This document shows, in pieces, positions 27,189-35,785 of a DNA stretch of 64,000 nt. Origin of the DNA: Bacillota bacterium. GTDB taxonomy: Bacteria; Bacillota_A; Clostridia; Lachnospirales; Lachnospiraceae. The stretch is taken from assembly GCA_023443625.1 (NCBI GenBank), contig JAEZTQ010000036.1, positions 1 through 64,000 on the forward strand. Direction: 5' to 3'. The notes beneath the pieces were generated by a model, which made no database searches, was not told the DNA's origin, and worked only from the letters and a program-made list of their open reading frames with translations. How positions within the stretch are numbered: the first letter of the stretch is position 1; each line of letters starts with the position of its first letter. The translations under genes and the position numbers were made by a program.

Positions 27189-27812
27189 CTATTGCTCAAA
27201 ACATTCTCGCAATTTCCGTAACGCTTTTTTTTCTATACGACTCACGTAACTTCTGGATATGCCTAACATCCCCGCTATCTCTCGCTGCGTCACTTCTTTT
27301 TGATTACTTAAACCGTAGCGTAAGCAGATTATTTCTCGTTCTCTATCAGTTAACACCTTGCCAATAATGTGATACAGTTTCTTAATGTCGTCTTCCAGCA
27401 TAATATTTTCTACAATATCAACTTCTGCTTCTTCAATGATATCCAATAGATTAATTTCATTGCCTTCCCGATCAGAACCAATAGGGTCATATAGATATAC
27501 TTCTTTTGCTAATCTCTTACCACTTCTCAGCATCATTAACAGTTCATTATCAATGCAGCGGGAGGCATAGGTGGCTAAACGAATTCCCTTCTCATCATCA
27601 AAGGTATCTATTGCTTTGATTAATCCAATGGTACCAATGGAGATTAAATCATCTGTTTCTTTATCGACCATATTATATTTTTTAACAATATGAGCTACGA
27701 GTCTTAAGTTATGCTCAATTAGTTTATCTCTGGCTTCCCTGTCGCCCTCTTTACATAATCGCAAGTAGTCCGTTTCTTCCTTGGTGCTTAACGGCTTAGG
27801 AAAAGACTTCAC
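27189..27812 (-). CDS. sigK: Sporulation sigma factor SigK-type
   Basis: RNA polymerase sigma-70 family factor of the late mother-cell type (about 207 aa). Region 2 is SigK/SigE-like (IEHNLRLVAHIVKKYN, DLISIGTIGLIKAIDTF, RLATYASRCIDNE). DPIGSDREGNEINLLDII is diagnostic of SigK over SigE. Region 4 ends GISRSYVSRIEKKALRKL. I favour the GTG at 27812 (protein MKSFPKPLS...), about 9 bases after GAGGGTG; a TTG at 27830 is the limit of the frame, which is closed by a TAA two codons further up. There is no room for a hydrophobic pro-sequence or for an interrupting skin element. Confidence 0.9.
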   Translation of the reverse strand: MKSFPKPLSTKEETDYLRLCKEGDREARDKLIEHNLRLVAHIVKKYNMVDKETDDLISIGTIGLIKAIDTFDDEKGIRLATYASRCIDNELLMMLRSGKRLAKEVYLYDPIGSDREGNEINLLDIIEEAEVDIVENIMLEDDIKKLYHIIGKVLTDREREIICLRYGLSNQKEVTQREIAGMLGISRSYVSRIEKKALRKLRECFEQ

Positions 27813-27952
27813 GAAGATAAGCACCCTCAATGCTTAATGATTCAATTATAATCTATGCGCATTATTGACATAAAGTGCCTATCCCCTTTAAAAAAGGACA
27901 GAAGGACTTACTTTTTTCTTTGAAATCAGACAACTTCCACCACCCTACGAGT

Positions 27953-28297
27953 CTATTTAACGAATGGGAACACTACCACCAACATCATTTTGAAGGCTTT
28001 GACGGCATAGACAGAATGCGGTTTTTTCGCAGGCATAATCAAGGTTTCGCCCTCATTGAGCACATATTCCTTCCCATCTACTGTAAATTGACCTGTACCC
28101 TCTAAAACTGTTACCATAGCATCTCCCGATGAATCATGGGTTCCTATCTCTTCTCCTTGATCAAAGGCAAATAGGGTTAGACTTACTGCTTTGTTCTGTG
28201 CAAGGGTTTTGCTTACTACCTGACCTTGTTGAATGTCCACCTGACTAGCCAGTGTTAATATACTCTCCTGTGAAATGTTCTTGATTATATTGTCCAT
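27953..28297 (-). CDS. Small cupin-domain protein
   Basis: A 114-aa single-domain cupin. Motif 1 resembles GEEIGTHDSSGDAMVTVLEG and motif 2 GETLIMPAKKPHSVYA, giving metal-binding His and Glu/Asp candidates. Start set at the ATG at 28297, 6 bases after AAGGTG; an in-frame GTG 9 bp upstream overlaps that site. Related stand-alone cupins in anaerobes are uncharacterised. Confidence 0.85.
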   Translation of the reverse strand: MDNIIKNISQESILTLASQVDIQQGQVVSKTLAQNKAVSLTLFAFDQGEEIGTHDSSGDAMVTVLEGTGQFTVDGKEYVLNEGETLIMPAKKPHSVYAVKAFKMMLVVVFPFVK

Positions 28298-28390
28298 ATA
28301 GCTCACCTTATACCTTTCTATTGAATTAATTAATCTGCATTAATTGCCGTCTCTTACTCCTTCATTATAGCTAGCATGCGGAATCCTCGG

Positions 28391-28450
28391 CACAACTAAC
28401 TCAAAGTGAAGGAATGTACTGTTAGTATGTTGTATTTACAACATTGCAAA
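28391..28450 (+). repeat. 60-bp dispersed repeat, copy 2
   Basis: Roughly 80% identical by eye to 15184-15249, same strand, including GAAGGAATGTACTGTTAGT and ACATTGCAAA. It lies in the gap between the SAP-domain gene and the cupin gene. Confidence 0.68.
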
Positions 28451-28519
28451 AGTTTGTTATTAATCATATGTTACTTTTGCTTCTGCAAACTAATACCTAG
28501 GAATAATGGTTACCCTTAA

Positions 28520-29098
28520 TTATGATTCTAATACAATTAAATCTGACTTTTCATATCGATTATGTCCCTTTAAACCTTTTTTATACTTCCAACACTTAAT
28601 TGCATCATCCAGGGATTTCCCCTTATTATCAGAATAAAAATCCCGAATATAGGTGTTATATTCAAATTGCCGGTCTATCGTTGATTTCCCTAATTGCTTT
28701 TCTTTTATTAATTGAAAATATGCTTCAATGGCCTGTTCATAGGTCTTCCCTGTATTAGATTTTAACCACTTCTGAAAGGGCACAAGAAAGGAAAAAGTGC
28801 TCCCAATATTATCTCTAAAAAAAGACCTATGTTTCTCTGAACAAACAAAGTCGGATTCTATCTTACTTTCTTTTGTAATAACTTCAATGATAGCCGATTT
28901 CTTCCTCACATCTTGCTTACAAGTCTTTATTTCACCAGTATCCAAATAATTTGCTATTCTATCTGTGAGTTCGATTTTGCCACCTCTGCTTGGCAGCCCC
29001 TCAGCTTTGCAAAAGTCAACCAGTTCCTCTTTCAGGTAGTAAAACTCTCGAAAGGTCACACTGCTCAAGTGCTTATTTAAAATAGGTCTATCAGACAT
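28520..29098 (-). CDS. SAP-domain protein with DUF6434-like C-terminus
   Basis: A 192-aa cytoplasmic protein. Residues about 20-55 form a SAP nucleic-acid-binding motif (LKEELVDFCKAEGLPSRGGK, LTDRIANYL). The C-terminal half (FSFLVPFQKWLKSNTGKTYE ... LDDAIKCWKYKK) resembles the domain that accompanies SAP in a Firmicute family. Function unknown; a nucleic-acid role is inferred from SAP only. Confidence 0.82.
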   Translation of the reverse strand: MSDRPILNKHLSSVTFREFYYLKEELVDFCKAEGLPSRGGKIELTDRIANYLDTGEIKTCKQDVRKKSAIIEVITKESKIESDFVCSEKHRSFFRDNIGSTFSFLVPFQKWLKSNTGKTYEQAIEAYFQLIKEKQLGKSTIDRQFEYNTYIRDFYSDNKGKSLDDAIKCWKYKKGLKGHNRYEKSDLIVLES

Positions 29099-29156
29099 CT
29101 AACTCCCCCTATTGTTCCTTTTTTAATTAATAATGGCACGCCAAATATTTATAAGT

Positions 29157-29196
29157 AAGTCCTCTATCATAGACTTCACTCTATGATAGAGGACTT
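29157..29196 (-). terminator. Perfect 16-bp hairpin after the 29202 gene
   Basis: AAGTCCTCTATCATAG (29157-29172) pairs perfectly with 29181-29196 across an 8-nt loop, directly after the stop at 29202. The T-run is poor (ACTTACTTAT), so it could be an RNA-stability hairpin instead. Confidence 0.6.
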
Positions 29197-29201
29197 CATC
29201 T

Positions 29202-29690
29202 TTAATTTATGACCTTGAAGCTTTTGATTAAATTTAGAATATCCTTTTCATATTTATCATATGTACTATCACTAACTTTGATATCCATTGCCATATAATC
29301 TGATATTTTAACCTTTTCTACCTTCCCCTTAGCTGGATAAGTATTCAAAGTTAAGCCATCCTTTGTCTTTAGGCTTCCTGTCAGTGGAACATCATGATAA
29401 ATACGAGGTATTGATACCGTAATATAGATATAGGATTCTTGATCGATATTAATCTTCATTCCTCCATCAGGTGTTCCTTCAAAATCAGTCGTCGCTTCTA
29501 TAAAGTCATCGTAGCTAACTTCCCATTCCTTGGGTACACCAACCTCAAAACTTCCATTTTTGCTATTAAAAACTTTTACTTCCGTGTTATTATTCTCCTG
29601 GCTCTTTAGAATAAGGAGTCCGACTACAGCGATTACAATCATTAACAAGGAAATGACTAACAGCATAACATATATATTCCTTTTTTTCAT
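29202..29690 (-). CDS. Membrane-anchored secreted protein, function unknown
   Basis: A 162-aa protein: one N-terminal hydrophobic segment (residues about 6-29), then an extracytoplasmic domain beginning FNSKNGSFEVGVPKEWEVSY. This resembles the PsbP/DUF1795-like fold opening found in Firmicute lipoproteins, but no lipobox Cys is present. It ends in DKYEKDILNLIKSFKV. No functional neighbour. Confidence 0.72.
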   Translation of the reverse strand: MKKRNIYVMLLVISLLMIVIAVVGLLILKSQENNNTEVKVFNSKNGSFEVGVPKEWEVSYDDFIEATTDFEGTPDGGMKINIDQESYIYITVSIPRIYHDVPLTGSLKTKDGLTLNTYPAKGKVEKVKISDYMAMDIKVSDSTYDKYEKDILNLIKSFKVIN

Positions 29691-29880
29691 ACTTCATATC
29701 TCCCTCGTCTATATGTGAAATAGAAATCATGCTTTAAGTCCAGAAATTCATTGTGCATGTTATTAAATTATTTTTAATTATAGCACAGTTTTATAATTTG
29801 TCTAATATAATTCCATTTTTTAAGTCCAAATAATACAACAATTTTAATATGAACATTCACTATGTAATCTTATTAAAACT

Positions 29881-29914
29881 AGCCACAAAATATCCTTCTA
29901 GATATCTCGTGGCT
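29881..29914 (-). terminator. Possible terminator downstream of the 30104 gene
   Basis: AGCCAC/GTGGCT with an inner ATATC/GATAT stem, followed on the minus strand by AGTTTTAATAA. It lies 190 bp past the stop, in a 413-bp gene-free stretch (29691-30103) that otherwise shows only AT-rich sequence and a tRNA-like fragment that I rejected. Confidence 0.45.
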
Positions 29915-30103
29915 GATTTACTAACTTAAGAGCGATTCCTTTATACAGATTCGGGTGTCAAATCCCCCATGCGTTCGGCCGCACCACTATGAATGAAAAC
30001 TGGATATCGACACTTTATAGTTTATTAATTACCTTATATTGGTTATAATTACCCTCGAGATAGAGTTCCATAAGTATATAATAACTTGAACCACCAGAAA
30101 GCC

Positions 30104-31273
30104 TTACTTCTGCAGCAATAATTTAGCTATGGCAGGTGCCACAAGATGGAAGGTTCTAACATCGGTACTACTTGCTATATTAGCTATTACATTACTTTCG
30201 GAACCATAGCTTGTAAAGGTAATGGTATATCCATCCGTAGTAGTTACCCTTAAGATATTTCCAGTGATCATTTCTATATAAAAACTAGGGTCTATTGTTG
30301 CTTCATTAAAAGATTGCATGATTGCATCTTTTTCTTTACCGGTAAGGTCTCTAATTTTAACGTAATCCAGGTTTAATAATTCCATTCCAGATACTGTAGT
30401 TAAATCAAGAGCAGGCCTTTTTTCCTTTAAAATATCTGTATCCTTCACTTCTCCACTCACACTTTTAATCGAATTATTTCCTTCCAACTTAATTAAAATA
30501 TGTGGGTAGGTCTCTACCTGGGTAACCATCATATCAGGAGAGGGTGCCTTTACATAAGCAGATACATAAGCCTTCTTGGAAGATTCATAGGATATCTTAT
30601 CAATGCCCATGGTATAACCCCCTGTTGCTTTCTTTCCCGCACCTATGAGAACATAGATTAGGTTTTTCTCTTTTTTAAAGGATACTCCAGCCTTTTTGTA
30701 ATTCGCATTATACCAATTTGATACAGCTTTATTATTTGAGATTGCTTCCTTTGTTAGCTCCGTATAAGTAATGTCTTTTCCTTGGGTGTTATCTCTTGTT
30801 ATAGCTAATACGCTTTTCTTACTATCCCAAGAAACCTTTGCACCAATACTTTCAAAAATCTTCACCCCAGGAACAAAAACACTTCCACGAACACTTTGGA
30901 TGGGGACATTCAATTTAACTGTCTCAGGTATTCCTGTAAAGTCTGCATCACGATGAATGTAAAATTCACTTTTGCCTACAATTAACTCTAATTGCATTTT
31001 ATCAATACTTAACCATGCGGTATTTTTCTTTTTCTCCCATTTCACTGTTCCACCTAATGCTTCAGTAGTCTGCCTAACAGGTATCATGACCTCTTTCTCT
31101 AAAAGATTGGGTGAAACATTGTATTTTACAGTTTTATTGTTTACAGTTACTGTGATTTTTGAATTTTTGCCAGTTTCTTTTCCCTTTGGTCCTTTACCAC
31201 CTGCAAATGTTGTCGCATTGGTAAAGATTGTTATCACAATGACTAAAATAATTAGTATATTTATTTTCTTCAT
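30104..31273 (-). CDS. Secreted protein with copper-amine-oxidase-like N-terminal domain
   Basis: A 389-aa exported protein. Signal peptide (KINILIILVIVITIFTNATTFA), then a Gly/Lys-rich linker. A domain of the PF07833 type follows at about residues 40-165 (EVMIPVRQTTEALGGTVKWE ... GAKVSWDSKKSVLAITRD). The C-terminal 220 residues do not match a family I know. In Firmicutes this module occurs in many cell-surface proteins and does not imply oxidase activity. Start at 31273, 8 bases after AAGGAG. Confidence 0.8.
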   Translation of the reverse strand: MKKINILIILVIVITIFTNATTFAGGKGPKGKETGKNSKITVTVNNKTVKYNVSPNLLEKEVMIPVRQTTEALGGTVKWEKKKNTAWLSIDKMQLELIVGKSEFYIHRDADFTGIPETVKLNVPIQSVRGSVFVPGVKIFESIGAKVSWDSKKSVLAITRDNTQGKDITYTELTKEAISNNKAVSNWYNANYKKAGVSFKKEKNLIYVLIGAGKKATGGYTMGIDKISYESSKKAYVSAYVKAPSPDMMVTQVETYPHILIKLEGNNSIKSVSGEVKDTDILKEKRPALDLTTVSGMELLNLDYVKIRDLTGKEKDAIMQSFNEATIDPSFYIEMITGNILRVTTTDGYTITFTSYGSESNVIANIASSTDVRTFHLVAPAIAKLLLQK

Positions 31274-31521
31274 AGAATTCACTCCTTCTATTGAAATGTA
31301 TTTGTTATCGTGTCAATCATTAGACGCTAACAAATACCAGGAGGTTCCTTTTCTACTAAGTTTTTTATGACCTTTTTCTTACTTTTAAAGTGCCGGCATA
31401 AAAGCATAAGCCCAGGAAAAGATAAATCAAAATAAAACAATTATCCGAAAATAAAAGCTCATCAGGAAGTGCATTATATCCACCTCCACCCTGATTTACT
31501 TTCTTAGCCATAAAGAAAACA

Positions 31522-31553
31522 GTCATAGAGTATCTAATATGATATTCTGTGAC
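31522..31553. terminator. Candidate terminator at the 3' end of the microcompartment operon
   Basis: GTCA.AGA.TATC/GATA.TCT.TGAC hairpin. On the minus strand it is followed by TGTTTTCTTT. It lies about 205 bp past the pduU stop, beyond the simple repeats. Confidence 0.5.
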
Positions 31554-31564
31554 TGCTTTCTTCG

Positions 31565-31609
31565 TTGTTGTTATTGTTGTTATTGTTGTTATTGTTGTTA
31601 TTGTTGTTT
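31565..31609. repeat. 9-bp simple repeat TTGTTGTTA, about 5 copies
   Basis: Four perfect TTGTTGTTA units and a fifth ending in T. In the microcompartment transcript (minus strand) this reads as TAACAACAA repeats in the 3' untranslated region. Confidence 0.95.
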
Positions 31610-31640
31610 ATTATTTGTTTGTTATTTATTTGTTATTTGA

Positions 31641-31730
31641 ATTTGTATTTGTATTTGTATTTGTATTTGTATTTGTATTTGTATTTGTATTTGTATTTGT
31701 ATTTGTATTTGTATTTGTATTTGTATTTGT
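31641..31730. repeat. Hexanucleotide repeat ATTTGT, 15 copies
   Basis: Exactly 15 uninterrupted ATTTGT units (90 bp), ending 30 bp past the pduU stop. The minus-strand transcript reads (ACAAAT)15. Open frames across it are low-complexity artefacts. Confidence 0.97.
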
Positions 31731-31759
31731 TGTCTGTTATTTATTTTATCAATATTTCC

Positions 31760-32128
31760 TTAGGTTCTTGTAATTTCACATACGCTAAAGCCTAATTTCT
31801 TTTCTGCGAATTCTACGATTGCTGTAAGTGCGGCTTCAACTTCGGATACAGTTCCAGTAACGATAAGGGTTCCATTGACACGATCTACAGATCCTAGCTC
31901 TACACCAGAGGTTTTCATTGCTATGTCACTGGCTATGATTGCAGTATCAAAAGGCGTCATCGTGATGATACCAATAGCAGATTTTATACCCTTAGTTTCA
32001 ACCCCGACTTTTGCATAGAGGCTACTCTCTGGGTTTGCAATAACATGTGCTATGGTTATCTGCTTACCAGGTACAAACTCCTGAATAATCCTTAATTTCT
32101 CTTCTCTTAAATTATCTTGATTACTCAT
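31760..32128 (-). CDS. pduU: Microcompartment shell protein PduU/EutS type
   Basis: Circularly permuted BMC-H shell protein, 122 aa. The N-terminal LRIIQEFVPGKQITIAHVIANP is diagnostic for PduU/EutS, whose hexamer carries a small beta-barrel cap. The remaining BMC fold follows (GIITMTPFDTAIIASDIAMKTSGVEL). GGGAGG lies 5 bases before the ATG. It is the last gene of the operon, 15 bp after the activase. Confidence 0.93.
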   Translation of the reverse strand: MSNQDNLREEKLRIIQEFVPGKQITIAHVIANPESSLYAKVGVETKGIKSAIGIITMTPFDTAIIASDIAMKTSGVELGSVDRVNGTLIVTGTVSEVEAALTAIVEFAEKKLGFSVCEITRT

Positions 32129-32143
32129 CTCTACCTCCCTTTA

Positions 32144-32929
32144 CTACCCGCCAATTTGACATTGTAAACCTGAGGTCTTAGCTACTGCTAATAACTCTTC
32201 CATATACTCGTTACTTAAGGGCTCAATATGGGCCAAGGTATATTCTCGTCCTAATCCTTCATATTTATCTTGTCCTAATCTATGATAGGGCAAGAGATGG
32301 ATTTCATTCACACCGGGAAGAGTTTTTGCATAATCTGCTATGGCCTTAATCTCTTCCTTGGTATGATTAAAGGTGGGAATAACGGGAATACGGATAATCA
32401 AATTTGCCCCAGTTTCTGCAATCTTTCTTGCATTCTCTAGCATTACATGATTTGGTCTTCCTGTATATTCTTCATGCTTTTTACTATCCATATGTTTGAT
32501 ATCCATAAGATAATAATCCACATAGGGTAGGTATTTTTTAATAATATCAAATTCAGCAAAGCTTGTGGTTTCAATGGCTGTATTGATACCATAATCATGG
32601 CAGGCCTTTAGTAAAGCTACGGCAAACTCTGGCTGATTTAATGCCTCTCCTCCAGAGAGTGTAACGCCTCCGCCTGATCTTCTATAATAGGGGATATCAT
32701 TTACAATTTCACTCATTACTTCGGAAACTGTAACATCCTTACCGATAATCTTAGACTTTCCCTGTACCATCATTGTCTGGATGTCATATTCCTGAGATTC
32801 AGGATTACAACACCAACGGCAGCGGAGCCTACAGCCTTTTAAGAAAACAATGGTTCGTATTCCTGGACCGTCATGTATGGAAAACCTCTGTATATCAAAT
32901 ATTCTGCCTGTTATGTTGTTCCCATTCAT
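32144..32929 (-). CDS. Glycyl-radical enzyme activase (radical SAM)
   Basis: Radical-SAM enzyme (261 aa) that installs the glycyl radical on the neighbouring diol dehydratase. The cluster motif CRLRCRWC (CxxxCxxC) is near residues 33-40, preceded by SIHDGPGIRTIVFLKG. It lacks the two-[4Fe-4S] ferredoxin insertion of many activases, matching its short length. GGAGG lies 7 bases before the ATG at 32929, and a GCTGC/GCAGC hairpin precedes it. It is separated from the dehydratase gene by a 286-bp AT-rich spacer without a gene. Confidence 0.93.
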   Translation of the reverse strand: MNGNNITGRIFDIQRFSIHDGPGIRTIVFLKGCRLRCRWCCNPESQEYDIQTMMVQGKSKIIGKDVTVSEVMSEIVNDIPYYRRSGGGVTLSGGEALNQPEFAVALLKACHDYGINTAIETTSFAEFDIIKKYLPYVDYYLMDIKHMDSKKHEEYTGRPNHVMLENARKIAETGANLIIRIPVIPTFNHTKEEIKAIADYAKTLPGVNEIHLLPYHRLGQDKYEGLGREYTLAHIEPLSNEYMEELLAVAKTSGLQCQIGG

Positions 32930-33215
32930 CTGCAAACCTCCATGCTGCCCCAGAGCAGCTTAATTACTAAGTATACTATCTAGGTTGTAAACTTCAATTT
33001 TTCCAAAATCACTTCTAATTTCTCTACAAACTTTTATCTAAAAGTTTTATCTTTATAAAAAGTTATCTTTATTTAAAAGTGCTTTATTGAAAAATTCTTT
33101 ATTTGTAACTTCTATTTTTGCTTTAAAGCCCAAACATCTCTTAAACTTCTTCGTCTAAACTTTTCGAGTTCTAATTCTTCATCCAAACTATTTCCTTTTA
33201 CAACCCACCTATGGA

Positions 33216-35738
33216 CTAATGCTGCTCCGTTCTTGCAATAATATCATCCTGCAAGGATCTTGATAGGGAAGTAAATAATGCACTATAACCTGCTACACGA
33301 ACCACTAATGTCTTGTAATTCTCAGGATTTCTCTGTGCTTCTAGTAAGGTATCTCTACTTACCACATTAAACTGCATATGGCTTCCCTTTTGGTCAAAAT
33401 AAGCACGTATGAGGGAAACAAAATTCTCCAACCCTTTTGTACCGCTAAGAGCAGATGGATGGAATTTCTGATTAAATAAGGTACCATTGGATGCAATGTA
33501 ATGATCAAGTTTTGCTACGGAGTTGGCTGCAGCAGTGGGTCCCTTAACGTCCTTGCCTGAGGAAGGAGATACACCATCTGCCACAGGTCTACCTGCAAGT
33601 CTACCATCCGGAGTTGCACCAGTCTGAGCACCCAAGGGAACATTAGCAGATACAGGATATAATCCTGCCTGATAGACACCACCACGAGGGTTTTTAAAGG
33701 TTTCTAATGGCTTTGTATAGGTATAAGCAACTTCTCTTGCAAATAAGTCAACTTCACGAGTATCGTTACCATACTTAGGTAAGGCTTCGATTAATTCTAA
33801 AATCTCATCATATCTTATCTTTTCTTGCTCTGTAACTCCACCACCAATGGCTTCTTTATAAATCTTTGCTACATGGTCTTCTGTAATCTTATGTCCAGCC
33901 TTATGAAGTTTTAGAACAATTTCTTTGGTAATCTCTTCAGCAAGGGAAGGCTCCATACCCTTACCGTAATTGAGGGCTAAGGCTCTCTTAAGTTCCTTCA
34001 TGGTTACTTTCTTCTCATCGTAAACCAGTTTCTTAATAGCATATAGTGAATCTGTCATATTAGCGATTCCAAAGCCTTGAGGGCCAGTGAAGTTATAAAT
34101 TGCTCCACCCTCTTGTACACTCTTGCCTCTACCAATACAATCCTCAATCATACAGGACTCAAAAGGTAGGGGGCATCTTTCTGCATGGGCAACGTCAATG
34201 GCATTATCTGCGTTTACTAATAGCTCAATCATGTAATTCATTTGCTTCTGATAAGCTTCATAGAACTCCTCAAAGGTAATAAAGCTTTCAACATCACCAG
34301 TTTGTATACTGATTTGCACTCCCTTATCTACACCATTGGAGAATACTAATTCCAAAGGTCTGCACATATTAAAGAATGCAGCATCATGCCAACCGTCGGT
34401 CTTACCGGCTTTCTGAGGTTCCACACAGCCGATAATATTATAATCTCTTGCATCTTCTAAGGTTAATCCCCTGCTTTGCAAGGAAGGAATAATTACTTCA
34501 TCATTGTAATAAGCCGGTAAGCCAATACCTGTTCTTGTTAATTTTGCAGCCTTAATTAAGAAATCTTGGGGTGAGCCATTCCATACACGAACGGATAAGG
34601 AGGGCTGTGGAAGTCCCACATGCATGGAAGCTTCAATACTCATATAGGATAAATCATTGGTTACATCAATACCGTCGCTGCTTTGTCCACCAGCAATTAG
34701 GTTCTGGAATAGACTATATCCTGCAAAACCTTCTGCTGAAGCAAGATCACGGACTTTATTTAAATCATTGAGTTTCACCCAGATACAATCCATAAGCTCT
34801 TGGGCGTACTCCTTGGTAAGCTTTCCACAGTCAAGATCCTTACGATAATAAGGATACATATATTGATCAAAACGTCCTGGAGAGATGGAATGACCGCTGG
34901 ATTCTACTTGTAATAGCATCTGCACAAACCAGAAGGATTGACAAGCTTCATAGAAGGACTCAGCACCTTTCTTCGGTACTCTGGCACAATTTTGTGCGAT
35001 CTGCAACAGCTCCAGCTTTCTTCGATTATCTGTACACTTTTCTGCTTCTTCCAGTGCTAATAGAGCATAACGACCTGCATAAGTAATGGCTGCGTTACAG
35101 CTGATAATTACTGCTTCTAAGAAGGTTTTACGCTTAACATAATCCATATCCGAAACCAAAAGCTTATCCATGGCTCCTTGTGCCTCTGCAATAATACCTT
35201 CATAACCAATCGCAAGTACCTTATCATAAGCTACGGTTACATGACCTACACCATTATAAAAATAATTACCTGGAGTAAAGATATTATGATCTATTGCCTG
35301 CTTTGCTTCCTCTGCCATATAAGCAGTCGCCAGCTCACTGGTGGTCTTACCCTTCCAGTATTTGTACACTTCACTTAAGGTTTGCTTTGTCTCCTCTGAT
35401 ATATAGAAAGGATCTGCACTTCTTGTAGCTAAGGTATCAAATTCACTTTCCAACCATTCATAAGAGAATTCAGGAAACACCTGACATCCTCTGGGAGCTA
35501 TACTGGCACTTCCCACTATTAATTCTTCCTCACGAATAATGATAGGAATATTCTTTAAAATATGTTCAAAAGCCTTTGCACGACGTAATATGATTGGTAA
35601 ATCCTCTGTTTGCTTATAGCTTTCTGTAAGTAAATAAGCTCTGTCGGCTTCAATTTCTGGCATCTTGGCATACAAATCTTCTTTTAGTTTATCAATTCTT
35701 GGGCTTTTTGCGATTTCTTCAATCTTGTATTCTTCCAT
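33216..35738 (-). CDS. B12-independent glycyl-radical 1,2-propanediol dehydratase
   Basis: Signature enzyme of the microcompartment (840 aa): removes water from 1,2-propanediol to give propionaldehyde. The thiyl-radical Cys438 is in NIIGCVEPQKAGKTDG with Glu440 two residues on, as in glycerol and propanediol dehydratases. The glycyl-radical site is Gly817 in VRVAGYSALF. The aldolase and PduP/PduL context favours propanediol over choline or glycerol as substrate. No encapsulation-type N-terminal extension is visible. Confidence 0.93.
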   Translation of the reverse strand: MEEYKIEEIAKSPRIDKLKEDLYAKMPEIEADRAYLLTESYKQTEDLPIILRRAKAFEHILKNIPIIIREEELIVGSASIAPRGCQVFPEFSYEWLESEFDTLATRSADPFYISEETKQTLSEVYKYWKGKTTSELATAYMAEEAKQAIDHNIFTPGNYFYNGVGHVTVAYDKVLAIGYEGIIAEAQGAMDKLLVSDMDYVKRKTFLEAVIISCNAAITYAGRYALLALEEAEKCTDNRRKLELLQIAQNCARVPKKGAESFYEACQSFWFVQMLLQVESSGHSISPGRFDQYMYPYYRKDLDCGKLTKEYAQELMDCIWVKLNDLNKVRDLASAEGFAGYSLFQNLIAGGQSSDGIDVTNDLSYMSIEASMHVGLPQPSLSVRVWNGSPQDFLIKAAKLTRTGIGLPAYYNDEVIIPSLQSRGLTLEDARDYNIIGCVEPQKAGKTDGWHDAAFFNMCRPLELVFSNGVDKGVQISIQTGDVESFITFEEFYEAYQKQMNYMIELLVNADNAIDVAHAERCPLPFESCMIEDCIGRGKSVQEGGAIYNFTGPQGFGIANMTDSLYAIKKLVYDEKKVTMKELKRALALNYGKGMEPSLAEEITKEIVLKLHKAGHKITEDHVAKIYKEAIGGGVTEQEKIRYDEILELIEALPKYGNDTREVDLFAREVAYTYTKPLETFKNPRGGVYQAGLYPVSANVPLGAQTGATPDGRLAGRPVADGVSPSSGKDVKGPTAAANSVAKLDHYIASNGTLFNQKFHPSALSGTKGLENFVSLIRAYFDQKGSHMQFNVVSRDTLLEAQRNPENYKTLVVRVAGYSALFTSLSRSLQDDIIARTEQH

Positions 35739-35785
35739 ATTATCCTCCAGTCTACCAAAGCTCTGTTAATTATTAGGGTTATCCT

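Noticed and set aside
27189..27830. Skin-element interruption of sigK
   Set aside because: Sigma regions 2 and 4 are continuous in one frame and no recombinase gene is nearby.
29955..29990. tRNA-like fragment GATTCGGGTGTCAAATCC...GCACCA
   Set aside because: The T-arm and a terminal CCA-like triplet are suggestive, but no matching acceptor, D-arm or anticodon stem is found upstream or on the other strand.
31549..31795. Long hydrophobic frames on the + strand near 31.6 kb
   Set aside because: They are produced by the ATTTGT and TTGTTGTTA simple repeats (runs of Val/Phe or Leu/Tyr).
33000..33200. Possible gene in the 286-bp gap between the dehydratase and activase
   Set aside because: All frames are broken by stops; the sequence is AT-rich with weak repeats of AAAAGTTT/ATAAAG only.
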